From Nemertoderma westbladi (Eukaryota > Xenacoelomorpha > Nemertodermatida > Nemertodermatidae), in the NCBI GenBank assembly GCA_032718475.1, contig JAUCBJ010005465.1, positions 1-29,375 on the forward strand: 29,375 nt of DNA, given 5' to 3'. The position numbers and the translations under genes are program-made. Numbering within the stretch: position 1 is the stretch's first letter; each line of letters begins with the position of its first letter. The notes beneath the pieces are model-generated. The model had not been told where the DNA came from, ran no database searches, and saw nothing but the letters and a program-made list of their open reading frames with translations. Below are positions 1-11,923 of the stretch, piece by piece.

Positions 1-2
1 GG

Positions 3-389
3 GGGTTGATTGGGGTAGGCAGCGACGCCCGCTCGCCTAAATATAAACTCATTATAATATGGTTAAACTCATATATAGCAGATATGACGGAGTTGATAGA
101 AGATGGTCTTGGTATCGGGGAGCGATATACTCTACTTTTGCAAGCGTTTGTTGATAGCTTAATACGCGGCGACGTTAGTCCAACTGCTGCGGAGGACGAT
201 GGTCGTTATATCGAACCGCCAATGTCCCAAGTGCAGCTCTCGCGAGAGTTAGACTATAGAAAATTCGCTGCTCGATATACGCAGCGTAATGGTACGTATA
301 TGGGCTTCTTAACTACTGGTCATTCTATCAATTTACACAATACGGACTATGTCGACTATATATCCTGCCCAGCGGAGTCGGAAACATAA
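3..389 (+). CDS. Unrecognised partial open reading frame at the left edge
   Basis: This frame is open from the window edge and ends at TAA 387-389, giving about 128 codons with no upstream limit visible. The first ATG in frame lies well inside, so any real gene or exon begins outside the window. The predicted product is soluble-looking and mixed in charge, with a hydrophobic stretch IIIWLNSYIADM near its start and a polar, tyrosine-rich C-terminal half (YTQRNGTYMGF). I see no signal peptide, membrane segment or named motif. The DNA is richer in CpG than the AT-rich sequence further right, and codons such as GCG, CGC and CGA are used freely. I do not recognise the family. It could be a last exon, the end of an old mobile-element or viral-type gene, or a chance open frame; length and composition mildly favour real coding history. 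Confidence 0.3.
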   Translation, partial: GLIGVGSDARSPKYKLIIIWLNSYIADMTELIEDGLGIGERYTLLLQAFVDSLIRGDVSPTAAEDDGRYIEPPMSQVQLSRELDYRKFAARYTQRNGTYMGFLTTGHSINLHNTDYVDYISCPAESET

Positions 390-894
390 ACTGAAATTCG
401 AATGCGAAAATTCTATTCGAAATCGGCTCGAAAGAAAAGACATTAAAGAAACAAATAAACGCGGTAACTCCAACATATATTTGGAATTCTTGATAGAAGC
501 ATTGTAACAACAAATAAGTATCATCCGCGTTTCCCCTACCAGACGTGCGTCTTTGGTATTATTACGGTAAATGCCCTAGACCTAGCCAATAAACGGAAAG
601 ACATAAACATCCACGGAAACGTTGTGTTAAACACAGTTGTGTTCGTTATATTTACTGGAGTTTCGAGCGAAACTTGTTTGACGTATCACCTATGCTCACT
701 CGGCTCTAACGATCCTAGAGTAAACCTACGATCAGAGTCCCGGAATACTCGGTCAAACCTCCTCATTCCTTAGTTGGACCTCAGACCTGTGATCCTGGTG
801 GTGTCGCGGATCCTCGCGGACGGTATTCACTGTTCAAGATCTAGTGCTACCCTAATAATTAATCGGTAACACTCCGACAGTGATTTCTAGCTAG
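390..894. other. No gene seen; CpG-rich spacer
   Basis: In the frames read, stops of all three kinds are frequent (for example TGA at 790, TAA at 853 and 856, TAG at 892). Base composition resembles the flanking coding-like blocks, so it may be decayed sequence of the same element, but nothing can be named. Confidence 0.4.
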
Positions 895-1413
895 CCGCCC
901 ATCTTACCTAGCCGGATTATGACGCAGACACCTAATATCACTATCCAACCGTATGGTCGTCCCGTTTAACGCGATACAACCCTTCATCAAGGTGAAGGAG
1001 AGCGTTGTACGAAACGAGTTAAACGCTATTCTATAAAGATCAAAAAGAAACCTGCGTTTGTTCAGATAAACGTAAGTTACAACAGTAAGTCCAATCGATA
1101 AACAAATTGGCCTTATCTCAGTTCGATTGGGAAACCTCGAATCTCAAAGAAGATATCAAGCTTAGAAAACCCTATTCTCTGCGAGAGTTTTGGACGAACG
1201 TATCCCATGACAAGCGGAGGAAAATCAGCTCGAGGAGAAGCATATCGAAATAGACGAGACACCGACCGTAAACCCAAACCTTTTAATGCAATCATATTGC
1301 ACCCTTCACCCAGGAGTTATGGCCCTCCTAGTAAAGTGGCTTCCCCCAAAGAGAAAATGACTCTTGCTAGCTTCAAGAAACTGCGTAAACGCCGTCCGCG
1401 CAAGAAAGACTAA
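895..1413 (+). pseudogene. Basic, coding-like frame interrupted by two in-frame TAA codons
   Basis: One reading frame runs from 895 (first ATG at 919) to the stop at 1411-1413, with in-frame TAA at 967 and 1099 as the only interruptions. The three open pieces look like one protein: MTQTPNITIQPYGRPV, then a lysine/arginine-rich piece (VKRYSIKIKKK), then about 104 codons ending in the strongly basic tail KKLRKRRPRKKD. A basic C-terminus of this kind is common in nucleic-acid-binding proteins, including capsid-type proteins and ribosomal proteins, but no family is recognised. The last piece has its own ATG at 1207 and could be a 68-residue ORF. A strong donor-like AAC|GTAAGT occurs at 1069-1077 in the same frame, so an exon ending at 1071 is another reading. 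A decayed element ORF is the simplest view; confidence is low. Confidence 0.25.
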
Positions 1414-2706
1414 CTGTTTAGAGTATTTTTATATTTTAGAAACTGTGATTTTGTATATTTTATAGACTTAAATCCCATTTTCTGGGAGCGGTGTAAAAGC
1501 TTTTGTGGGATAACTGATTCGTTTGCCTTGTTGGCCAGTTCCCCCCCGGTCGCTAGAATACTCTAAAGGGGATCTATAGTTAAAATAGTGCAAGCTACCA
1601 ACTTATTGGCTGATTTGCTGTACGCAGGTATCTGGGCTCTGTTTAATCAGCCAACCAGCCTAGGAAGGTTGCGTCATAGCCTTGTTTTTGTATCTCCCAA
1701 TAGAATTTGAGTTAGCCTTGATTTTGACCTATCACAGAGCTACTGAACTGAAATTTTCCTATCTCACTGCTCTTTCTCTGTGTTGAACGGGAGCTTCGTG
1801 GAATAAGGGTAGTTGGTATCCTCGTATAGAGCAGTAGTCACGAGTTTTTCAAAGCCACGAAAGAACGGCTTTTTAGTGTTTTGTGCTTTCTGCTTTTTAG
1901 CTCAACACTAGTAGGTTTAATTATAAGGACATATATCCTTTAACTCATGGAATCACTGCAATTTCGTAATCACTGGCGGCTGTGAATATCACACGGCTTT
2001 TAATAACTGCTGCTAAAAATTACCTGCTCAATCAATACTGTATACTGCTATTTGTTGTCGGTTATTCATTATATTTGTTGATGAATTATTATATTGGAAT
2101 AACGAGAAATAACCCCGAAAACCCAATATTCTTGATATACCGAAGGTAAGAGAGAAAGGTTATCAATAACGATTGTGACTTATGTTAAAGTGGTTTGAAG
2201 TGAATCTAATGTTATTTGATAGACCCTACATGAGTCAGTCTGTGTTCCTTTTATATGTGACTAAAATCAGTGAAGATTGGCAGATTAGTGTGCAGTATTG
2301 TGCAGCATTGTGTATGAGTGAGTCTGTTAAAGAAGCAATTCCTAAAGAATGCGCCATATATGTGAATTATAATTAAGCCATATCGTTGTGAGTAGTTTAA
2401 GTCATAACTCTGTTTATATAGATAAAGCGCCACGTCCTAAAGGAACTGTTAATATTCCCGAAGGTGAATAATATTGTCAGAGATTATATAATACTGTCAG
2501 TCGAATAATACATTAGGCTTACATAGCAATAAAATTAAACCGTCGAACCCAATCTCCCGGGAATATCCAGCGGGTGAATGATCGCGCACAGATTGGTTTC
2601 TACTAGTGTAGTGAATCAAATACTTGTCATAGGCTAAAAAGCGATTTAATATCTAGAAGACATCTTAATTTGGCGGATTAAACTGCCAAAGGTCTGAAAG
2701 CGCGAA
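1414..2706. other. Non-coding spacer before the satellite
   Basis: AT-rich with T-rich runs and no frame longer than about 64 codons. No known element, RNA gene or splice-flanked exon was recognised. A search for upstream EHD exons by eye (G-domain and helical-domain landmarks) found nothing. The last bases before 2707 are unrelated to the 41-bp monomer, so the satellite edge is sharp. Confidence 0.4.
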
Positions 2707-5700
2707 CATAAGGTTAGTCAGATAATTACAGACGAGACGCGGGATCAGCTAAAGTTAGTTAGATAATTACAGACGCGACGCGAGATCAGCTAAGGTTAGT
2801 CAGATAATTACAGACGAGACGCGGGTTCAGCTAAGGTTAGTCAGATAATTACAGACGAGACGCGAGATCAGCTAAGGTTAGTCAGATAATTACAGGACGA
2901 GACGCGGGATCAGCTAAGGTTAGTTAGATAATTACAGACGAGACGCGAGATCAGCTAAGGTTAGTCAGATAATTACAGGACGAGACGCGGGATCAGCTAA
3001 GGTTAGTCAGATAATTACAGGACGAGACGCGGGATCAGCTAAGGTTAGTCAGATAATTACAGGACGAGACGCGAGATCAGCTAAGGTTAGTTAGATAATT
3101 ACAGACGAGACGCGGGATCAGCTAAGGTTAGTTAGATAATTACAGACGCGACGCGAGATCAGCTAAGGTTAGTTAGATAATTACAGACGCGACGCGAGAT
3201 CAGCTAAGGTTAGTCAGATAATTACAGGACGAGACGCGGGATCAGCTAAGGTTAGGCAGATAATTACAGGACGAGACGCGGGATCAGCTAAGGTTAGGCA
3301 GATAATTACAGGACGAGACGCGAGATCAGCTAAGGTTAGTTAGATAATTACAGACGAGACGCGGGATCAGCTAAGGTTAGTTAGATAATTACAGACGCGA
3401 CGCGAGATCAGCTAAGGTTAGTCAGATAATTACAGACGAGACGCGAGATCAGCTAAGGTTAGTCAGATAATTACAGGACGAGACGCGGGATCAGCTAAGG
3501 TTAGGCAGATAATTACAGGACGAGACGCGAGATCAGCTAAGGTTAGTTAGATAATTACAGACGAGACGCGGGATCAGCTAAGGTTAGTTAGATAATTACA
3601 GACGCGACGCGAGATCAGCTAAGGTTAGTCAGATAATTACAGACGAGACGCGGGATCAGCTAAAGTTAGTCAAATAATTACAGACGAGACGCGAGATCAG
3701 CTAAGGTGAGTTAGATAATTACAGGACGAGACGCGAGATCAGCTAAGGTTAGTTAGATAATTACAGGACGAGACGCGGGATCAGCTAAAGTTAGTCAAAT
3801 AATTACAGACGAGATGCGAGATCAGCTAAGGTGAGTTAGATAATTACAGGACGAGACGCGAGATCAGCTAAGGTTAGTCAGATAATTACAGACGCGACGC
3901 GAGATCAGCTAAGGTTAGTCAGATAATTACAGGACGAGACGCGGGATCAGCTAAGGTTAGTCAGATAATTACAGACGAGACGCGGGATCAGCTAAGGTTA
4001 GTCAGATAATTACAGGACGAGACGCGGGATCAGCTAAGGTTAGTCAGATAATTACAGACGAGACGCGGGATCAGCTAAAGTTAGTCAAATAATTACAGAC
4101 GAGACGCGAGATCAGCTAAGGTGAGTTAGATAATTACAGGACGAGACGCGAGATCAGCTAAGGTTAGTTAGATAATTACAGACGAGACGCGGGATCAGCT
4201 AAGGTTAGTTAGATAATTACAGACGCGACGCGAGATCAGCTAAGGTTAGTCAGATAATTACAGGACGAGGCGCGGGATCAGCTAAGGTTAGTCAGATAAT
4301 TACAGACGCGACGCGAGATCAGCTAAGGTTAGTCAGATAATTACAGGACGAGGCGCGGGATCAGCTAAGGTTAGTCAGATAATTACAGACGCGACGCGAG
4401 ATCAGCTAAGGTTAGTCAGATAATTACAGGACGAGACGCGGGATCAGCTAAGGTTAGTCAGATAATTACAGGACGAGGCGCGGGATCAGCTAAGGTTAGT
4501 CAGATAATTACAGACGAGACGCGGGATCAGCTAAGGTTAGTCAGATAATTACAGACGAGACGCGAGATCAGCTAAGGTTAGTCAGATAATTACAGACGCG
4601 ACGCGGGATCAGCTAAGGTTAGTCAGATAATTACAGACGAGACGCGGGATCAGCTAAGGTTAGTCAGATAATTACAGACGAGACGCGGGATCAGCTAAGG
4701 TTAGTCAGATAATTACAGACGAGACGCGAGATCAGCTAAGGTTAGTTAGATAATTACAGACGAGACGCGGGATCAGCTAAGGTTAGTTAGATAATTACAG
4801 ACGCGACGCGAGATCAGCTAAGGTTAGTCAGATAATTACAGACGCGACGCGAGATCAGCTAAGGTTAGTTAGATAATTACAGACGCGACGCGAGATCAGC
4901 TAAGGTTAGTCAGATAATTACAGACGCGACGCGAGATCAGCTAAGGTTAGTCAGATAATTACAGGACGAGGCGCGGGATCAGCTAAGGTTAGTCGGATAA
5001 TTACAGACGCGACGCGAGATCAGCTAAGGTTAGTCAGATAATTACAGGACGAGGCGCGGGATCAGCTAAGGTTAGTCAGATAATTACAGACGAGACGCGA
5101 GATCAGCTAAGGTTAGTTAGATAATTACAGACGAGACGCGGGATCAGCTAAGGTTAGTTAGATAATTACAGACGCGACGCGAGATCAGCTAAGGTTAGTC
5201 AGATAATTACAGACGCGACGCGAGATCAGCTAAGGTTAGTTAGATAATTACAGGACGAGACGCGAGAACAGCTAAGGTTAGTCAGATAATTACAGACGCG
5301 TCGCGAGATCAGCTAAGGTTAGTCAGATAATTACAGGACGAGGCGCGGGATCAGCTAAGGTTAGTCAGATAATTACAGACGAGACGCGGGATCAGCTAAG
5401 GTTAGTCAGATAATTACAGACGCGACGCGAGATCAGCTAAGGTTAGTCAGATAATTACAGGACGAGGCGCGGGATCAGCTAAGGTTAGTCAGATAATTAC
5501 AGACGAGACGCGAGATCAGCTAAGGTTAGTTAGATAATTACAGACGAGACGCGGGATCAGCTAAGGTTAGTTAGATAATTACAGACGAGACGCGAGATCA
5601 GCTAAGGTTAGTTAGATAATTACAGACGAGACGCGGGATCAGCTAAGGTTAGTTAGATAATTACAGACGAGACGCGGGATCAGCTAAGGTTAGTTAGATA

Positions 5701-8700
5701 ATTACAGACGAGACGCGGGATCAGCTAAGGTTAGTCAGATAATTACAGGACGAGACGCGGGATCAGCTAAGGTTAGGCAGATAATTACAGACGCGACGCG
5801 AGATCAGCTAAGGTTAGTCAGATAATTACAGGACGAGGCGCGGGATCAGCTAAGGTTAGTCAGATAATTACAGACGAGACGCGAGATCAGCTAAGGTTAG
5901 TTAGATAATTACAGACGAGACGCGGGATCAGCTAAGGTTAGTCAGATAATTACAGACGCGACGCGAGATCAGCTAAGGTTAGTCAGATAATTACAGACGA
6001 GACGCGGGATCAGCTAAGGTTAGTCAGATAATTACAGACGCGACGCGAGATCAGCTAAGGTTAGTCAGATAATTACAGGACGAGGCGCGGGATCAGCTAA
6101 GGTTAGTCAGATAATTACAGACGAGACGCGAGATCAGCTAAGGTTAGTTAGATAATTACAGACGAGACGCGGGATCAGCTAAGGTTAGTCAGATAATTAC
6201 AGACGCGACGCGAGATCAGCTAAGGTTAGTCAGATAATTACAGGACGAGGCGCGGGATCAGCTAAGGTTAGTCAGATAATTACAGACGAGACGCGAGATC
6301 AGCTAAGGTTAGTTAGATAATTACAGACGAGACGCGAGAACAGCTAAGGTTAGTTAGATAATTACAGGACGAGACGCGGGATCAGCTAAGGTTAGTTAGA
6401 TAATTACAGACGCGACGCGAGATCAGCTAAGGTTAGTCAGATAATTACAGGACGAGACGCGGGATCAGCTAAGGTTAGTCGGATAATTACAGACGCGACG
6501 CGAGATCAGCTAAGGTTAGTCAGATAATTACAGGACGAGGCGCGGGATCAGTTAAGGTTAGTCAGATAATTACAGACGAGACGCGAGATCAGCTAAGGTT
6601 AGTTAGATAATTACAGACGAGACGCGGGATCAGCTAAGGTTAGTTAGATAATTACAGACGAGACGCGGGATCAGCTAAGGTTAGTCAGATAATTACAGAC
6701 GCGACGCGAGATCAGCTAAGGTTAGTTAGATAATTACAGGACGAGACGCGAGAACAGCTAAGGTTAGTCAGATAATTACAGACGCGACGCGAGATCAGCT
6801 AAGGTTAGTTAGATAATTACAGGACGAGACGCGAGAACAGCTAAGGTTAGTCAGATAATTACAGACGCGTCGCGAGATTAGCTAAGGTTAGTCAGATAAT
6901 TACAGGACGAGGCGCGGGATCAGCTAAGGTTAGTCAGATAATTACAGACGAGACGCGGGATCAGCTAAGGTTAGTCAGATAATTACAGGACGAGGCGCGG
7001 GATCAGCTAAGGTTAGTCAGATAATTACAGACGAGACGCGGGATCAGCTAAAGTTAGTTAGATAATTACAGACGAGACGCGGGATCAGCTAAGGTTAGTC
7101 AGATAATTACAGACGCGACGCGAGATCAGCTAAGGTTAGTTAGATAATTACAGGACGAGACGCGAGAACAGCTAAGGTTAGTCAGATAATTACAGACGCG
7201 TCGCGAGATCAGCTAAGGTTAGTCAGATAATTACAGGACGAGGCGCGGGATCAGCTAAGGTTAGTCAGATAATTACAGACGAGACGCGGGATCAGCTAAG
7301 GTTAGTCAGATAATTACAGACGCGACGCGAGATCAGCTAAGGTTAGTCAGATAATTACAGGACGAGGCGCGGGATCAGCTAAGGTTAGTCAGATAATTAC
7401 AGACGAGACGCGAGATCAGCTAAGGTTAGTTAGATAATTACAGACGAGACGCGGGATCAGCTAAGGTTAGTTAGATAATTACAGACGCGACGCGAGATCA
7501 GCTAAGGTTAGTCAGATAATTACAGACGCGACGCGAGATCAGCTAAGGTTAGTTAGATAATTACAGACGCGACGCGAGATCAGCTAAGGTTAGTCAGATA
7601 ATTACAGACGCGACGCGAGATCAGCTAAGGTTAGTTAGATAATTACAGGACGAGACGCGAGAACAGCTAAGGTTAGTCAGATAATTACAGACGCGTCGCG
7701 AGATCAGCTAAGGTTAGTCAGATAATTACAGGACGAGCGCGGGATCAGCTAAGGTTAGTCAGATAATTACAGACGAGACGCGGGATCAGCTAAGGTTAGT
7801 CAGATAATTACAGACGCGACGCGAGATCAGCTAAGGTTAGTCAGATAATTACAGGACGAGGCGCGGGATCAGCTAAGGTTAGTCAGATAATTACAGACGA
7901 GACGCGAGATCAGCTAAGGTTAGTTAGATAATTACAGACGAGACGCGGGATCAGCTAAGGTTAGTTAGATAATTACAGACGCGACGCGAGATCAGCTAAG
8001 GTTAGTCAGATAATTACAGACGCGACGCGAGATCAGCTAAGGTTAGTTAGATAATTACAGGACGAGACGCGAGAACAGCTAAGGTTAGTCAGATAATTAC
8101 AGACGCGTCGCGAGATCAGCTAAGGTTAGTCAGATAATTACAGACGCGTCGCGAGATCAGCTAAGGTTAGTCAGATAATTACAGGACGAGACGCGAGAAC
8201 AGCTAAGGTTAGTTAGATAATTACAGACGAGACGCGGGATCAGCTAAGGTTAGTTAGATAATTACAGACGCGACGCGAGATCAGCTAAGGTTAGTCAGAT
8301 AATTACAGACGCGTCGCGAGATCAGCTAAGGTTAGTCAGATAATTACAGGACGAGACGCGAGAACAGCTAAGGTTAGTTAGATAATTACAGACGAGACGC
8401 GGGATCAGCTAAGGTTAGTCAGATAATTACAGGACGAGACGCGGGATCAGCTAAAGTTAGTCAGATAATTACAGGACGAGACGCGGGATCAGCTAAGGTT
8501 AGTCAGATAATTACAGGACGAGACGCGGGATCAGCTAAGGTTAGTCAGATAATTACAGGACGAGGCGCGGGATCAGCTAAGGTTAGTTAGATAATTACAG
8601 ACGAGACGCGGGATCAGCTAAGGTTAGTTAGATAATTACAGACGAGACGCGGGATCAGCTAAGGTTAGTTAGATAATTACAGACGCGACGCGAGATCAGC

Positions 8701-10805
8701 TAAGGTTAGTCAGATAATTACAGGACGAGACGCGGGATCAGCTAAGGTTAGTCAGATAATTACAGGACGAGGCGCGGGATCAGCTAAGGTTAGTTAGATA
8801 ATTACAGACGAGACGCGGGATCAGCTAAGGTTAGTTAGATAATTACAGACGCGACGCGAGATCAGCTAAGGTTAGTCAGATAATTACAGGACGAGACGCG
8901 GGATCAGCTAAGGTTAGTCAGATAATTACAGACGAGGCGCGGGATCAGCTAAGGTTAGTCAGATAATTACAGACGAGACGCGAGATCAGCTAAGGTTAGT
9001 TAGATAATTACAGACGAGACGCGGGATCAGCTAAGGTTAGTTAGATAATTACAGACGCGACGCGAGATCAGCTAAGGTTAGTCAGATAATTACAGACGCG
9101 ACGCGAGATCAGCTAAGGTTAGTTAGATAATTACAGACGCGACGCGAGATCAGCTAAGGTTAGTTAGATAATTACAGACGCGACGCGAGATCAGCTAAGG
9201 TTAGTCAGATAATTACAGGACGAGGCGCGGGTTCAGCTAAGGTTAGTCAGATAATTACAGACGCGACGCGAGATCAGCTAAGGTTAGTCAGATAATTACA
9301 GGACGAGGCGCGGGATCAGCTAAGGTTAGTCAGATAATTACAGACGAGACGCGAGATCAGCTAAGGTTAGTTAGATAATTACAGACGAGACGCGGGATCA
9401 GCTAAGGTTAGTTAGATAATTACAGACGAGACGCGGGATCAGCTAAGGTTAGTCAGATAATTACAGACGCGTCGCGAGATCAGCTAAGGTTAGTTAGATA
9501 ATTACAGACGCGACGCGAGATCAGCTAAGGTTAGTTAGATAATTACAGACGCGACGCGAGATCAGCTAAGGTTAGTCAGATAATTACAGACGCGTCGCGA
9601 GATCAGCTAAGGTTAGTCAGATAATTACAGGACGAGACGCGAGAACAGCTAAGGTTAGTTAGATAATTACAGACGAGACGCGGGATCAGCTAAGGTTAGT
9701 CAGATAATTACAGGACGAGACGCGGGATCAGCTAAAGTTAGTCAGATAATTACAGGACGAGACGCGGGATCAGCTAAGGTTAGTCAGATAATTACAGACG
9801 AGACGCGGGATCAGCTAAGGTTAGTCAGATAATTACAGGACGAGGCGCGGGATCAGCTAAGGTTAGTTAGATAATTACAGACGAGACGCGGGATCAGCTA
9901 AGGTTAGTTAGATAATTACAGACGCGACGCGAGATCAGCTAAGGTTAGTCAGATAATTACAGGACGAGACGCGGGATCAGCTAAGGTTAGTCAGATAATT
10001 ACAGACGAGACGCGGGATCAGCTAAGGTTAGTTAGATAATTACAGACGCGACGCGAGATCAGCTAAGGTTAGTCAGATAATTACAGACGCGACGCGAGAT
10101 CAGCTAAGGTTAGTCAGATAATTACAGGACGAGACGCGGGATCAGCTAAGGTTAGTCAGATAATTACAAACGAGACGCGGGATCAGCTAAAGTTAGTCAG
10201 ATAATTACAGACGAGACGCGGGATCAGCTAAGGTTAGTCAGATAATTACAGGTCGAGACGCGGGATCAGCTAAGGTTAGTCAGATAATTACAGGACGAGA
10301 CGCGGGATCAGCTAAGGTTAGTCAGATAATTACAGACGAGACGCGGGATCAGCTAAGGTTAGTCAGATAATTACAGGTCGAGACGCGGGATCAGCTAAGG
10401 TTAGTCAGATAATTACAGGACGAGACGCGGGATCAGCTAAAGTTAGTCAGATAATTACAGGACGAGACGCGAGAACAGCTAAGGTTAGTCAGATAATTAC
10501 AGACGCGACGCGAGATCAGCTACGGTTAGTCAGATAATTACAGGACGAGACGCGGGATCAGCTAAGGTTAGTCAGATAATTACAGACGAGACGCGAGATC
10601 AGCTAAGGTTAGTTAGATAATTACAGGACGAGACGCGGGATCAGCTAAGGTTAGTTAGATAATTACAGGACGAGACGCGGGATCAGCTAAAGTTAGTCAG
10701 ATAATTACAGGACGAGACGCGGGATCAGCTAAGGTTAGTCAGATAATTACAGGTCGAGACGCGGGATCAGCTAAGGTTAGTCAGATAATTACAGGTCGAG
10801 ACGCG
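2707..10805. repeat. 8.1-kb CpG-rich satellite, 41/42-bp monomers (~196 copies)
   Basis: The monomer reads AAGGTTAGTCAGATAATTAC followed by AGACGAGACGCGGGATCAGCT (41 bp). A second length class has one extra G (ACAGGACGAG, 42 bp). Variation is confined to a few positions: TAGTCAG / TAGTTAG / TAGGCAG; GACGAG / GACGCG / GGTCGAG; ACGCGGG / ACGCGAG / GCGCGGG / TCGCGAG; GATCAG / GAACAG; AAGG / AAAG. The combinations recur in order, forming higher-order repeats. Each monomer carries at least three CpGs, in contrast with the AT-rich surroundings. All monomers point the same way. Because the EHD exon at 10923 begins only about 117 bp after the array, the satellite very probably occupies the preceding EHD intron. 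No reading frame crosses it. Confidence 0.98.
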
Positions 10806-10922
10806 TTGTTATGTTTTTGGGGCGCGCCTTTGTGTAGGAGATACGTTTGCGAAGTGCGATTCTTTATCCAATTTTATTTGTCTTGAAGTTGAACGTTATT
10901 GATTAAACATTATTTTGATTAG
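10806..10922 (+). other. End of EHD intron with 3' splice site
   Basis: A short unique stretch between the satellite and the first EHD exon. It ends in TTATTTTGATTAG, a weakly pyrimidine-rich 3' splice site with AG at 10921-10922. The frame of the following exon is closed by TAG at 10920-10922, which overlaps this AG, so the exon cannot extend further left in that frame. Confidence 0.6.
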
Positions 10923-11099
10923 GTTCATTCGTATATTATCAGTCATTTGGCGGATAATATGGTCTCTAGTTGGTCATGGCAATCTCGTATCGATTCAAAG
11001 AAACGTGAACTCATAGATAACCTCGGGGATGTTTTCACTTCAGTTACACATGAGCATAGAATAGATAGAGGGGACTTACCTGACGTTTATGAGATGCAG
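10923..11099 (+). CDS. EHD-family ATPase (EHD1-4 / RME-1 / PAST1), internal exon A
   Basis: The 59 codons start VHSYIISHLADNM and end RIDRGDLPDVYEMQ. This matches the helical segment that follows the dynamin-like G domain of EH-domain proteins, where vertebrate EHD1 has VHAYIISSL, a KKEL motif, then EREHQISPGDFP and KMQ. EHD proteins are membrane-remodelling ATPases of endocytic recycling. The exon is phase 0 at both ends, preceded by ATTAG and followed by the donor CAG|GTATAAG. It is too short for ordinary ORF calling and has an internal ATG at 10959. The family's membrane-contacting tip (normally near PNVFGKESKKKEL) is here VSSWSWQSRIDSKKREL: four residues longer, with two tryptophans and fewer lysines. 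This suggests a divergent paralogue. Intact frame and splice sites argue for a working exon, not a processed pseudogene. Confidence 0.85.
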
Positions 11100-11106
11100 G
11101 TATAAG
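11097..11106 (+). promoter_or_regulatory. 5' splice site of EHD exon A
   Basis: CAG|GTATAAG with the cut after 11099. It matches the CAG|GTRAGT consensus except at +4/+5. In-frame readthrough stops at TAA 11103-11105. Confidence 0.75.
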
Positions 11107-11923
11107 ATATATAGTTCTAGAACTACAACCACTATTATACTTTATGCTCATTCCTTGTTAATTACAAAATACAGGAGTGGCGTTCACGCGGTATTTTCAA
11201 AATTCAAATCAAGGTGCGCAATATTTTCATGCATTAGGTACAATAAGGTGTAATAGTAGGCTTCCTATTAATTAACCACATGATTAACCACAAGCACAAT
11301 GCGCGCGCATGGGCTGCGATTCCTAATCAGCTGTTATTTGCGCCAATTTCTCCAGAATGGCCTAATATAATAATTGTAGTAGGTCATGGTCCAATCATGG
11401 TCCAACCAGAGTAAAGTGTGTTACTTGTTGGATATTTAATTTTCGAGGATATGCCTAAAGATGGGCTTCGCGCTTCGCCATTCTTTTTCCACTTGAGGCA
11501 ATTTACTATTTTTGTAATTTCTTGGAGAAAATCCCTAAATACATAATGCCTCAATTAATTATTATAAGTTCCCTATACGATTGTAGCCATATCTTCAGCC
11601 GTCTCATGGTTGCGATATGACATGACTGACATGAGTAATATAAATAAACATACTCAATAGCAAGCCGTCAAATTTATTCTTTGCACCAATATCCAATTAA
11701 ATTAGTATTGAACTAGAACAAAAGTAAGAAAGGTATAGCAAATTACGGACAAATTGATTTGAGATTTTATAAAATAATTTATAAATCAATTAATTAATAG
11801 TAATGTATATAAAATTAATAAATAATAATGTAATACATTTTTGCTAAAAAAATTGTAAAATAATAAATATTTACATACTTGTGTGTAAAGTAGCACTTTA
11901 CAGTGTGATGATCCGAGGATGTA
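11107..11923 (+). other. EHD intron, 5' part; no feature recognised
   Basis: AT-rich unique-looking sequence between the donor of exon A and the foldback element. No exon, RNA gene or element was identified. A short GCGCGCGC run lies near 11301. Confidence 0.5.

Noticed and set aside
2707-10805. CRISPR array
   Set aside because: Monomers are contiguous with no unique spacers, there are no cas genes, and the setting is eukaryotic.
2707-10805. Telomeric repeat
   Set aside because: The monomer contains GGTTAG, which resembles TTAGGG-type words, but the period is 41/42 bp and no short telomeric array is present.
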